A DNA stretch of 64,000 nucleotides from positions 414,561,669 through 414,625,668 of the forward strand of contig NC_057862.1 in assembly GCF_019393635.1 (NCBI RefSeq), read 5' to 3'. The notes beneath the pieces were generated by a model that was not told where the DNA came from, made no database searches, and saw only the letters and a program-made list of their open reading frames with translations. Numbering within the stretch: position 1 is the first letter of the stretch; the number at the start of each line of letters is the position of its first letter. The translations under genes were made by a program, and so were the position numbers. Shown here one piece after another: positions 1-10,965 of this stretch. This DNA is from Dromiciops gliroides (lineage: Eukaryota; Chordata; Mammalia; Microbiotheria; Microbiotheriidae).

Positions 1-385
1 TATGCCTTACTCTTCTCCACTTATTTTACAATAACCGGTGGCATTGTTCTTGTTTCTAGCACACAATACTCCATATCCTGACTCCAGTACATTTTCACTG
101 GCTGTCCCTCATGCCAGGAATTCTTTCCCTCCTCCTCCTCATCTCCACTTCTCCGCTTCCTTCGAATTTCCATAAAGTCTCACCTTTTGCAAAAAGAATT
201 TCCCTATTAATACCTTGCCTCTGATCATCTCCAATTTGTCCTGAATATATAGTGTTTGTACATAGATGTTTGCAAGTTGTCTCCTGTATTAGACTATGAG
301 CTTCTTGAGGGCAAGGACAGTTTTCTGTAATTCTTTGTATCCTCAGAGCTTGGCATGTAGTAGGTATTTAATAAATGCTTATTGA
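1..385 (+). repeat. L2 LINE 3' end
   Basis: This is an old L2-type 3' end. It carries the typical order: a pyrimidine-rich coding remnant, then 'gagcttcttgagggcaagg', 'cttggcatgtagtaggtat' and the terminal 'ttaataaatgcttattgac'. It is truncated by the window edge. The same tail recurs at 3760, 8400, 13850, 36060, 58930 and 63640. Confidence 0.65.
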
Positions 386-409
386 CTCCCCTTCAAATGC
401 TGACTCAAT

Positions 410-411
<2 letters not shown>

Positions 412-450
<39 letters not shown>
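412..450. repeat. (AT)n microsatellite
   Basis: About 39 uninterrupted bases of alternating AT follow the L2 tail. It is likely polymorphic in length. Confidence 0.95.
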
Positions 451-452
<2 letters not shown>

Positions 453-1235
453 AGAAACTGGCCCAGATATCTCCCTTTCAAGATACTGTAGCAGTTCCTG
501 TGAAAAACAAAGACAATTCTCCAAAGCAACTTTGACTTAGACTGAGATGGCTCCTGGTCAGGACCAGAATGTTAAAAAGAAGCTCCAGGATGGAGTACTT
601 TTGAAAGGTGTTTCAAAGTCAATCAACAATCCATCCCATCTTGAGGTTTTTATTAAATAATATTTATGTTCTTACTATTGGGGTAGGGCATAAAAAGGTG
701 AAATAAGGCATAGGCCCTGACCTCAGGGTACTTAGAGTCTGGGAGGGGAGACAAGTCATGTACATAAAGAATTACAATAAAAAATAGAACAGGGTTAGGT
801 CATTAGGGAAGAAGACATTATACATGCTCACATAATTAATTAACTAATTAAATATATTAATAGCCATGTTAATTATACATATATGTGCATCATAAAAGAA
901 TTCATATTCACAACATCCACTAATGTAGGCCAAAGGGAACGAAGCTGGTTAATCTTGTACCCAAGGTACAAGGGATATCACTACCCTTTGCATTCCCCAA
1001 GTTCCTAGCCACAGATCTGCTTGGGTTGGGGTGTTAGGGCAAAGGTACCAAGTCTGGGGAAGAAAAATAGAACCAGAGGAGACTGAAGTCAGAGCAAGAT
1101 GGGAATAATTGAAACGCGAAAGATAACTATTAGGAGGAAAATGATGGACTAGAAAGGCAGGATGATACAGATGAATTTATGCTGTACTTGGAGTTAATAG
1201 AGACCTGGGTTTGAATTCCACTTTCCACATTTATT
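451..1235. other. no gene; one old repeat fragment
   Basis: AT-rich sequence with no gene recognised. About 640-790 resembles the ancient mammalian repeat whose consensus contains 'ccctgccctcaaggagctta' (here 'ccctgacctcagggtactta'). About 1160-1235 resembles a weak MIR head. Confidence 0.4.
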
Positions 1236-1790
1236 ACAGTGGTGCATAAATTACTTGGGACAAAGTAAAATAATCAGGTCTATCGATTTATATACAAGAA
1301 ACCTTACAACTTTTACATTTTAAAAAAGAAAGCAAACTTTTAATATTCAGTATGGTCCTCCTTTTGTTATAATTATTTATTTTACATGATTTGGCTCCTA
1401 GATTATAATATTTTGATGTATAGTCTTTATTTCTTAGTCATAAAATCACATACCAAATGGAATACTAAGTATACTTTGATGAATAGCACATTTTCCCAAG
1501 TCTAGCCTGTATTATAGCCAATAGGTTTTCAATGGGGTTTAAATCAAATGGGTTCCCAGGTCATTAGAGTATATTTATCTCTATATCTTAGATAAATTTC
1601 TTAGCCTTTTGTGATGCATGGCATGGTGCAATGTTCTATTAAGGTATTCTATCTCCATTTGGGAATTTTTATAATTCTGGAACAATTCTGCTTTGCATTA
1701 TTATATGAATCTATTTATCAGAGTTCATTATTTCTTCAATAATATAAGACTTTTGTGCATTTCATTGAAATAATATCCATTCTTTGATTT
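1236..1790 (-). mobile_element. Tc1-like DNA transposon relic
   Basis: The left edge begins 'cagtggtgcataaattactt', which looks like a Tc1-family terminal repeat next to a TA. Read on the minus strand, the segment encodes degenerate Tc1 transposase catalytic-domain signatures: 'APCHASQKAKKF' near 1600-1640 and, after a frameshift, 'FDLNPIENLLAIIQARLGK' near 1500-1555. These correspond to the second and third parts of the DDE domain (the family motifs are DNAPCH and SPDLNPIENLW). Stops and frameshifts make it dead, and the N-terminal half is missing where the 1790-2275 repeat begins. The family call rests on the motifs; the subfamily is unknown. Confidence 0.75.
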
Positions 1791-2275
1791 CAGAAAAACC
1801 TGGAAAGACATACATGAACTGATACAAAGTGAAGTGAGCAGAACCAGGAGAACATTGTGTACAATAATGGTAATATTGTACAACAAATCAATTGCAAATG
1901 ACTTAGCTATTCTCAGGAATACAATGATTTGAGACAATTCCAAAGAACTCATGATGAAAAATGCTATCCACTTCTGGATAAAGAACTGATGGAACTGATA
2001 CAGATCCAAGCATACTATTTTTCACTTTCTTTTTGTATGCGTGTGGGTAGGGGTTTTTTTGGTCTATTTTTTTTTTACAACATGACCAATATAAAAATGT
2101 TTTGCATGATTGCACATGTATAACCTGTGTCAAATTGCTTTCTGTCTCGTGCGGAGGGTGGGAGAGGGGGGAAGTGAGGCAAAGAATTTGGAACTCAAAT
2201 TTTTTTTAAATGAATGTTAAAAAATGTCTTTACATGTAATTGAGAAAAAATAAAGTATTATTCAAAAATGAAATA
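1790..2275 (+). mobile_element. L1-like LINE 3' end
   Basis: A non-SINE interspersed repeat ends in 'tttacatgtaattgagaaaa' followed by an AATAAA-like tail. It shares the block 'gaagtgagcagaaccagga' with the copy at 31966-32453, and its tail with the copy at 48950-49050. The upstream part of the 32 kb copy translates weakly like the C-terminal end of L1 ORF2, so I call it an L1-type 3' end. It abuts the Tc1 relic. The exact family name was not determined. Confidence 0.5.
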
Positions 2276-2489
2276 ATATTCATTCTTAAATACCAACTAA
2301 TTAAAAACTTGAAAAAATAAATCAATGAAAAGTGTGTATAACACAAAATCTTAGCATTCAACTGAAAAGGACTAACCAAAGGGAGGTCAGTATAGGGTTA
2401 GTAGAAGCACACATTCATGGCCATTGCTGTCACAAAATGAAAGCATGTCAAAATTATTTCTTGTTTTAAGTGACTTTCATACCGCTGTA

Positions 2490-2665
2490 ATTCTGAAGTC
2501 ATAGGAAAGCCACTTTAGTCTCTCTATGCCTCAGTTATCTTTCCTGCAAAATAGGAATATAATAAGTACAGCACTATCTCAGAGTTGTTATAAGGCTCCA
2601 ATGAGATATTATCCATGTCAAACACTTTGGAAATGGTAAATGACTCTATAAATGACAGCTATTAT
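2490..2665 (+). repeat. MIR-class SINE
   Basis: Contains the MIR 3' half: 'tctatgcctcagttatcttt', 'caaaataggaatataataag', then the 'aatgagatatt' and 'ataaatgacagctattatt' ends. Strongly diverged. Confidence 0.65.
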
Positions 2666-2910
2666 TAAGTTAACATGCTTCTTTCTGAGCGAGGAGAGGG
2701 TAGTAGATGAAGAAAGCAGGGTCTGGTGGAAGACAAAATATGCATGAAGGGCATTTTAAAGAATAAGCCGAGAGGGACAGAAGTCTGTCTGACCTAAAAT
2801 AGGACATCTAGTAACCTTTGGTATAGGGTCCTCAAAGCATGGAGGCAGACTCCCTGAAACAATTCTGCCCATGGATCAAAGACTAACTTACATGCCATTT
2901 AAAAACCCAA

Positions 2911-3072
2911 GGGGGTGGCTAGGTGGCGCAGTGGATAAAGCACCGGCCCTGGATTCAGGAGTTCCTGAGTTCAAATCCAGCCTCAGACACTTGACACTTA
3001 CTGGCTGTGTGACCCTGGGCAAGTCACTTAACCCCCATTGCCCCGCAAAAAAAAAAACAAAAAACAAAAAAA
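2911..3072 (+). mobile_element. marsupial tRNA-derived CORE-SINE, type A
   Basis: Near-full-length young SINE. The head is 'ggtggctaggtggcgcagtg', the B-box-like segment is 'gagttcaaatccag', the core is 'gctgtgtgaccctgggcaag', and the end 'ccccattgccccgc' runs into poly(A). An approximate target duplication 'aaaacccaag'/'aaacccccaag' flanks it. Type A is defined by 'ggattcagg', 'cttgacactta' and the 'ccccgcaaaa' end. Confidence 0.9.
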
Positions 3073-3759
3073 ACCCCCAAGACACCAGCAAATTATGCTG
3101 AGGCACAAATGTGCCTCATCTCCAACTGTTCCTTGAGTTAGGAACTTGGATGCTCCATAAACATGAAAACGAGAAAGAAGGGGTCTAGCAGAACTAAAGC
3201 AATTTACACCAAAAGCAGGAGCCTAATGCCATAGAAAGTTGGGTTATTCTGTCAAAACCAAGCAGTAATCTTTGCTTGGGGTGGGGGTGAGGGCAAGAGG
3301 AGGAAGAGGAGAAGTGGAGAGGAATTTAATGGAAAAAAATAGAATTACCTCTATCCTTTAGTCATTTTTTTTAAAAAAGGCAGACATGGTATGACCTACT
3401 ATCAATTCAACTGCAGCTTATCTTTTGGCTTATCAAATTCTCTCTTCTGTAAATTTATGGATGCTATTCCTCCCACCAATATGACTCACCTTCTTTTTTT
3501 GATAATTTCAGTCCTATCATCACCAGTCTAGGCTCCTGGGGGGAAATTTTCCCTGTGCAAAAGACTTTTTGTCTCTTTTTTAAATGGTTAAACAGGCAAT
3601 ATACTATGTTGGGAGTGGCACTGAATTTGTTCTTATTAAACCTGAGTTTGGTTTCTGGCTCTGACACTCATTTCCTTACTCAGCTTTGGTACTATCTTCA
3701 GGGTAAAGACTATCTTTCTCTCCCCAAGTGTTCTTTCCTTCCTCAAATTATCTACTATC

Positions 3760-3910
3760 TACTTATCTTCATTGATATTGTGTCTGCAGCAACCCTGCCC
3801 CTCCCCCTAAGTAAACTTCCGGAGGGTAAGGCTTCTCAAGGGTATTCTTGGATCTTTAAGACCAGGCACAATGCATGAAACATAATTAGTGCTTAATAAA
3901 TGCTTATTAA
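3760..3910 (+). repeat. L2 3' tail
   Basis: Short L2 terminus ending 'gtgcttaataaatgcttatt'. The preceding 3080-3760 is unique-looking sequence with no gene recognised. Confidence 0.5.
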
Positions 3911-4239
3911 ATTGAATCAAATTGAAAAACTAACCCCAAGTACACTCTCCCATCACTCATCTCCTATAGTAGTTTTATGACAAAATGGCAGACAATGTTT
4001 TACCTACCCAATCAGCTTGTACACTACTACGGAACAAAGTTCACTTCATAGTCTTTTTTGGTATCAAAGGGCCACAGGATTTAGAGCTAGGGGTGATTTT
4101 AGAGATTGCCTAATCAAACCCCATCATTAGCTCAGTAGAAATTACACAAGTAGCCTGCAGAAGGACTGGGATCGAAAGTCAAGGCTTTGGATTTCAAATC
4201 ACATAGACCTGCAAAATGCAACACTGCCACTGCCTCTGA

Positions 4240-5030
4240 CTTAACTAAGGTGCCACCCAGGTAAACATGGCATCAGAAAAGAATGGCAACTGTGGGAGGT
4301 TTGGGGAGGGTCCCATGGGCTTGAAAGCAGGTGGGTGTGGTTCAGCTAGCACACAAGAACAGCAAATCCTCTTCTGATCATTAACACATTATTAACAAAA
4401 GCACTACCTTGTGCTACAAGAGTATACTCTGTTAACTTCCAAGGCTTTGTCAGCTCTTCTCGGATGCCTTTACAGAATCTACAGGGAGATCCGAGCCAAC
4501 AGGACTTTGTTATGCCCAATTCTCCAACCATATCCTTGGAACACAGAGCAGTGTAGCTGTTAATAAGGGTATTCATCATGAGACAGCCTATTTTTGGCAT
4601 TGTCTGTGACAGTCTCAGTAACTTACAATTGTCCCCTGGATGTGAACTTATCATTTAATTACGCTCTGAGAGGCGGCTTCCCGTATCACCCACCAAGTTA
4701 GTTAAGCACGCAGCAGTTCCCCAGCTGATCCTAGCATGATCAGATCAGTCATAGGTGAGAGGCATTCCTATCTCAGGGTTCCCAGAAACCCCAGTCAGAG
4801 AGGACAGTTTATTGCCCTGACTTCTGTGGCTGCAGTTGACACAGGGCCTTTCAAATGAGAGGCTCCGATTAGGAATGTGGAAGCAAGCCCACCTTTAGAA
4901 GGGGAGACATGTGCCATCAGAAGAGATGTGGGAAACTCAGCCAAACTGAAGGCAAAAATGCCAATAGACTCGAGTCAGAAAAAAATCAAATATTAATGAA
5001 GGTCATATACAGGTTGGTTATACAGTCTCA
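4240..5030. other. unique sequence, no gene; possible conserved noncoding DNA
   Basis: No repeat or gene recognised. About 4640-4760 has several CpGs in an otherwise CpG-poor region ('ttacgctctgagaggcggct') and TGATC/GATCA clusters, so it may be a regulatory element. There is no direct proof of function. Confidence 0.25.
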
Positions 5031-5310
5031 ATCCAACCCAATGCATTTATTAAGGGGCAGCTTGCTGTCAAGTCATGTACAAATTGGAGAGGGATACAAA
5101 GACAAACAAACAAAATCATTCCTGCCCTCAAGGTACTGACATTCAGCTGGGGGTGAGGGTGGGGAAGCATGCAGTGTCATCTAAATAGACACACACATAG
5201 AAAGATATACAAACCATGCAGAGTGTATAAAAAGTAATTTCAAGAGGCAGATCACAATTACAAGTAAGGAGGGGTTTGGCTCAGGAAAGACTTCATGTAA
5301 GAGGTGACCG
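5030..5310 (+). repeat. ancient mammalian interspersed repeat
   Basis: Matches the pattern 'aatgcatttattaagg...', then 'cctgccctcaaggtactgac' and 'cattcagctgggggtgaggg', the familiar order of an old repeat recurring at 640, 21030, 33750, 34880, 47090, 50415, 55620 and 62830. The family name is uncertain. Confidence 0.5.
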
Positions 5311-6229
5311 CTGAGCTATACTCCATAAAGGGTCTACATTGGGTTAGGATCCTGTATGAATGCTGAAAGAATGCAGCAGCCATCTTATCCAAGCCACCAG
5401 GATGAGTTTACTTCATTTACAAAATAAAAAGAGTTCAGAACAAGATCATGCACATCCCAAAGTTCAATCCAAGACCTGCCACTAAACTGGCTTCCAGTCC
5501 AAAGGGAAGGCCCTTTCAAATGCCCTAGAGCAAAGTCATCAGCTCTGGGAAGTCTCCCAGAACCAACCCCTCTGTGTGGGAGATCTTTCCAGAACACAAG
5601 TGTATTTGGTAACGGTGGCAAGTAAGTGTAAGTGTCTTCCGCTCAAAGTCAGACATTTTGTCTCTTAAGGGCCAGGATTGCCTCCCTCCCAAGGAAGGAA
5701 TAAAGATGAAGTCCAAATTAGTCATGTTGTATTATTTCTTTTTATGGTAATACTCTGAAAGTCTGCAAATGTCAGCATGTTAATTTACTGTCACTCAGTG
5801 ATATTATTTCATCCTTTCAAAAATGTGTTCCATGCATTTTCAGTAGCACACTCCAAGCGTTCTCCATCTCAAAGTTTCTATAGATAGTGTGACTACTTTC
5901 ACTGTGTCCGTTGCCAAAATGTAGAAATTCATCATTGAATGCAGCCACATATACATTACCAGTGCTGTTTGGGACTATGATTTCTTGCTTGGGAAAGGAG
6001 AAGGGAAAGAAAAAGGTTTGATTTTCTCTCTGCTCTCATTCTATCACCTCTTGTCCTACTAAAGCACTCTGCTGCTTCCCTGTCAAGCAATACAAGGAGA
6101 TGAATTTAATATTATTATTATTATTTTTTAAAACTAAGAAGTCCTGCTTGAGTTTGCGTATGAAGTCTGAACCTTCCTTCATCTATTCCTGCCCCACCCC
6201 CCAATGCTTCTACCATGGTGGCAAACTTA

Positions 6230-6650
6230 TTTCAAAAATTCTGATGAAACACTTTGTAAATTTTGTTATTCTGTGATGATAATAAATCATTATAGCCTTA
6301 AACACTTCTCTAGCTTGGAGCCTCAGTCACAAATTATCTTGTCATTCTGACCAAAACATTCTCCAAAAAAGCTTGACAAGTGCTAAAACCCAGAACATGA
6401 AACCATGTGTTGTTGTGAAAGCAAGATTCAGAAATGTCAATTAATTAGATTAAGAGGCTACTTTTAGCTTTACTCGTGTTGCCAAATAACCCTTAAAATA
6501 TGCATCGCCGTGGAGGCCTACCTCCGCCATCCAGCGCTTCTGTGCAAGATGAGACAATGGATCGGACTAATAGACGGAATTATTGTATCTGTCACTCAGC
6601 TCCAGAGAATGATCTAGAAGCAAATGTCTTGCTTCTTTCCCCCCAGTGTA
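6230..6650. promoter_or_regulatory. candidate conserved noncoding element
   Basis: Non-repetitive AT-rich sequence with clustered homeodomain-type TAAT sites ('tcaattaattagatta' at 6437-6452), followed by a CpG-containing island at 6505-6600 ('catcgccgtggaggcctacc') that is unlike its surroundings. It lies 20 kb beyond the TSHZ3 3' end. Genes of this developmental family are usually surrounded by such elements; function here is inference only. Confidence 0.3.
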
Positions 6651-7486
6651 TGGCTTCACAAGCTAGATAAATTCTGCCATTTATGAATTCAAGTAGTTTC
6701 TACCACCATCATCCACCCCACCCCCCCTCCTTGGAAATCAGATTCAGATTGGAAAAGAAAAGTCAAGCACTATCGTATGTCTCTACTAGTGAAATGGATT
6801 TTTAATGTCTCTCTGTGTTTTTTAAACTTGAATTTGCATTTTTGAAGTTCAGTTTGTAAAAAAAAAAAATGTGGAGCAATTATTTAAATGTTTTTATCCC
6901 TGTTTCTCTAAAATCTCTTATCTTTAAATAATCCATATCCTCAATTTTATTTATGCTATAAACTGTTCCTATATTTTAATGGTCTGTTTGCTTTAAAAGG
7001 GGTTGTTGGTTTTAATAGCTCAGTTACTATCTTTGTAAACTAAATTCCTCCTAACCAAATTCTAGCAGATCAGCTCCGCCTGCAGAAGACACATTCCAAC
7101 CCTGAAAAGGAAATTTAAGCCAAATAAATGTTCTGTCCAAATTAAAATCCATAAAATGAATAGTTAACTTGGACAAGAGCTGATGGACAGAGAGGTTGAG
7201 CTCAGGGTGTGTGGGTGTTGAGTGAGTTGCATGCCAGAACCCCAAGGGACAAAAACCAAATGAAATTAATTTCCTGTAACCCCCTCCGTCTATTCCCCAG
7301 GACTAATTGATTGTGTTGCTGGCATGGATTTCCCTAAGCATGCCGAGATGGGCAAGATGATTGGCATTCCAAAGAGTGGCATGTGGAATCCATTGTCTTC
7401 ATGGGTCTAAAGACCAAGATACATCTGTACAATGAGGGGCTTGAGTGGATAACCTCTGAGATCCATTCCAAATCTAATATTTTGTG

Positions 7487-7583
7487 CTCTCTTTCTCTCT
7501 GTCTCTGTCTCTCTGTGTCTGTGTCTCTCTCTGTCTCTGTCTCTCTGACTCTCTGTCTCTGTCCCTGTCTCTCTGTCTCTCTG

Positions 7584-7653
<70 letters not shown>
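7487..7653. repeat. compound (CT/TCTG)n-(CA)n microsatellite
   Basis: About 115 bases of CT-rich repeat with regular G interruptions pass directly into 26 CA units (about 7602-7653). The first half can form polypurine/polypyrimidine triplex, the second Z-DNA. On the other strand it reads (TG)n(AG)n, the same architecture as at 61412-61506. Confidence 0.95.
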
Positions 7654-7657
<4 letters not shown>

Positions 7658-7749
7658 TAAGATGCTACGGTATTTCTATTTATTTTAAGGAGTACTGCAA
7701 AATTCCCCCAAAATTCTCAAAACAAATGTTTAAAATTGGAGGGAAACTA

Positions 7750-8465
7750 TAATAGTAACTAACATTTATATGTTGCTCTAAGGCTTACAAGGAGTTTGAC
7801 ATACAGTATCTCATTTGATCTGATTAAAATAGAGCATCAAGTTATTCCCCTCAATGGCATCCATCCTTTACCTGCTGCCAAAAAAATTATCCTCATGCCT
7901 ACATCCAACCTTGTTGCACCTCTGTTCAGAAGTCTTTAGAAGCGGTTCAACCTCCTGCCTGGCATTCTTGGCCCTCTAAAATATGATACCATCTGATTTT
8001 TGAGTCTTCTCTCATATTCACTTTTATGCATTCCATCCCACAGTCACACTGGACTCTGCCACTTAAATTCTTCCCCACATCTTGCCACCTCTGTACTTCT
8101 GCTCATGATGTCCTCTATGTTGATAATGTTCTCCTTCTACCTCTTTGCATGCTAAATCCCATGTAAAAATATAATTTTTAAAGCTCAAATTAGATACTAA
8201 CACCTCTGTGAAGTCTTGACTGATTCTCCCGGTACCTAATGATTTTTCTCATCAAACCTCATGTTAACACCTTGTTTTGCACCTCTCTGATGTACTTTTC
8301 ATGTAATATTGTGTTTTATAGACATATGTATTTGTGTTGTACCCTCTACTAGACTTCTAGTAGAGGCAAATGTCAGCCAAGAAGGTAAAAGAAAAAATGA
8401 TGCTTGATCAGTTCTTAGCATGATGTCTGGCACACTGTAGCCACTTAATAAATGCCTGTTGACTT
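7750..8465 (+). repeat. L2 LINE 3' region preceded by MIR fragment
   Basis: About 7750-7840 resembles an inverted MIR end. From 7850 an L2 3' region runs on the plus strand, ending 'tgtctggcacactgtagcca' and 'cttaataaatgcctgttgac'. The coding remnant is heavily decayed. Confidence 0.6.
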
Positions 8466-8864
8466 GATCAGCTGGGTCCTAGTCCAGAGATTCTCACTTC
8501 TAAGTGGTATGGATCATGGCCTTGCAACCTGGCATCAAGTCAAAGTTCCCTCTGGCTATCCTTGAAAGACCAGAGCAATCAATTCAGCTCTCAAGACAAT
8601 TTCTTTGCTCAGGGGATTGACTTCATCTTGTCACACAAGAGGAAACTGTCTCATATTTCTCCATAAGGCAAAGCCAGGGTGGTAGGATATTCAAGATAAA
8701 GCAAGACCACAAAGCAAGCACTCACTGACACCCAAACTTTGATCCCACTCCTAACCCCAACACTACTCTACTTCCAGTCCTAACCCTTAGTACTCTCGGG
8801 ACAGGTTCAGTAATAGTGCTATTCTTCTAGCCTAGTTGTAGAATAGATATGCTATAAAATGAAA

Positions 8865-9010
8865 TATTATAAAAGTCAGTGTAGTGTGGTAGAAAGAGGC
8901 CTGGGCCTTGAGTCAGGAGACTTATGTGGGCAAGCCAATTATTTTCATTTCACAAATAATAATAACTCACATTTCTATGATACTCTGAAGTACTATCCTT
9001 GCAGGAAAAA
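8865..9010 (+). repeat. MIR/THER-class SINE fragments
   Basis: A SINE head 'tgtggtagaaagaggcctgg...gagtcaggaga' is followed by MIR-like AT-rich sequence. Diverged and incomplete. Confidence 0.45.
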
Positions 9011-10436
9011 CAAAAATTCCAACAAATACTCATCTGCCCCTGCTAGAAGGCATTCAGTGAAGGGGAGCCCACCATCCCTTGAGGGAGTACATTGCACTCA
9101 CAACCAATGGAATAAGTGTAAGGTTTCTTTCATATGACAGCCCTTGAAATACTTGAAGACACCTATCATGTTCTCCCAACTCTTTACTCAGAAAAACATT
9201 TCTAGTTTCTTCAACCAGTCCTCACTTGGCATAGTCTCCAGTCCCTACAATATCCTATTCTGAACATGCTCTAACTTGACAATATCCTACCCAAAGTGTG
9301 GCATCAAAGACTGAACAGAAAGTTCCAGATGTGATGGAACTATGGTTGAATGCAAAGGTACTATCACCCTCCTCTTCTTGGACACTGTCTTTTTTTTTAA
9401 AGACAAAAATATATATGACTGGGAAGTTTACTCATGGTTATCCCTTACCCTACCCCTCCCGCAAATTTTCTGAACATTTCTATGCTAAAAAACCAAAGCT
9501 CGCCATTGCATGACCTTTTCCTTTGGATCATTAGCTCATACAAAAACCTGAGTTTAGTTCACAAGAATGTGAGCTCACAGAGGGCAGGGTCTGGTCTCAC
9601 TGTTTATGAGTGTAGGGACACAACAAGTGATTAATAAATGCCTGTAAAGATGCCTCTCTTAACTTTAACAGGGCCAAAGTTTTCTTCTTCCAATTGCTCC
9701 CTTTGGAACCAAGAGGTTTAAACTGATCAGGCCAAGGAAAGGATGTCCTCTATTCTCTCCCAGTGAGCCAATTCAGGAAGAACTTCCACTTGATGCTTCC
9801 TGGTGTAGGAGTGACCCTGGCTTCTGCAGGTCTGGACACTGTCTTTTTTAATGTAACCTAGGACAGCATTAATTTTGGATGCTGCCAACCCCTATTACCT
9901 TCCATTCAAGAATTATTATCTAGGCTTGTCTCCTTAGAAACAAATTTTGAACAACCCAAGAGTATAACTTTATGCCATCCCAACTGTTAGCTTATCCTTG
10001 AAGTTTCATATCAAATGTCAGTTTGATAATCCTGGCATCCATATGCCTTCATCTAAGTCATTGATTAAGATGTTCAGTAACATAGAGTCAAGAACAGATT
10101 CCTGGGGCATTCCACTTGAAACTTTATTTTAGTCTACCTTGAACCATTTTAGTACTACACTTTTGGTCTGATCTTCTAATCAGTTCAAAAAACACCTAAC
10201 TATTATTATTTTCAGGCTTGCAACTTTCCCATCTTTTTCAAAAGGAGAAGATGAGAAACTGTCAGATATTTTATGGCAATCTAGGAAAATTACACCTTGA
10301 GAAAAATTATTATTAATGACCAATGATTTGGGAAGATACAGAGATCCCCCCTTTTCTATAGTACTCATTTCAAAGTTCAATCTCTTGAAAGACATGACTG
10401 ATAATGAGATTGAATTCACTCTCCCTATCCAATCTT

Positions 10437-10597
10437 TTTTTTTTTTTTTGCGGGGCAGTGGGGGTTAAGTGACTTGCCCAGGGTCACACAGCTAGTAATT
10501 GTCAAGTGTCTGAGACTGGATTTAAACTCAGGTCCTCCTGAATCCAGGGCCAGTGCTTTATCCACTGTGCCACCTAGCCACTGCCGCCCCCCCCCCC
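10437..10597 (-). mobile_element. marsupial CORE-SINE, type A
   Basis: Poly(T)-first orientation with 'gcggggcagtgggggttaag', core and head. A perfect target duplication 'atccaatctt' lies at 10427-10436 and 10598-10607. It is inserted in the L3/CR1 LINE. Confidence 0.92.
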
Positions 10598-10809
10598 ATC
10601 CAATCTTATAAGGAATTTAATCTAAGGTGAGGAAGCCCATTGTGATCTACTCAGGTTTTGGTGGGAGTAAATTATTTGATTAGATGGTCCAAAGCTGGAG
10701 GTGGTCTGGGTGTAGAGGTAGTCTCTTTGTCTAGGAGTGACATGATGTCACTCTCTCAGCCCCTAATTGGAGTGATCCCACTTCTCGTTGTAATATTCAT
10801 TCTCTCATT

Positions 10810-10965
10810 GTTTTGTTTGTCTGTTTGTTTTTTGGTGAGGCAATTGGGGTTAAGTGACTTGCCCAGGGTCACACAGCTAGTAAGTGTCAAGTGTCTGAGA
10901 CTGGATTTGAACTCAGGTCCTCTTGAATCCAGGGCCAGTGCTCTAGGCCAGGGCCTAGCTGCCCC
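10810..10965 (-). mobile_element. marsupial CORE-SINE, type B, rearranged head
   Basis: Type B end ('ggtgaggcaattggggttaa'). The duplication 'tctctcatt' is at 10801-10809 and 10966-10974. The head is unusual: 'ctctaggccagggcctagct' replaces the usual tccactgcgccacctagct block and forms a small palindrome. Confidence 0.88.

Noticed and set aside
7334..7688. Frames made of Arg-Glu, Cys-Val, Thr-His or Ser-Leu repeats (also at 38720, 61299-61622)
   Set aside because: Translated dinucleotide microsatellites.
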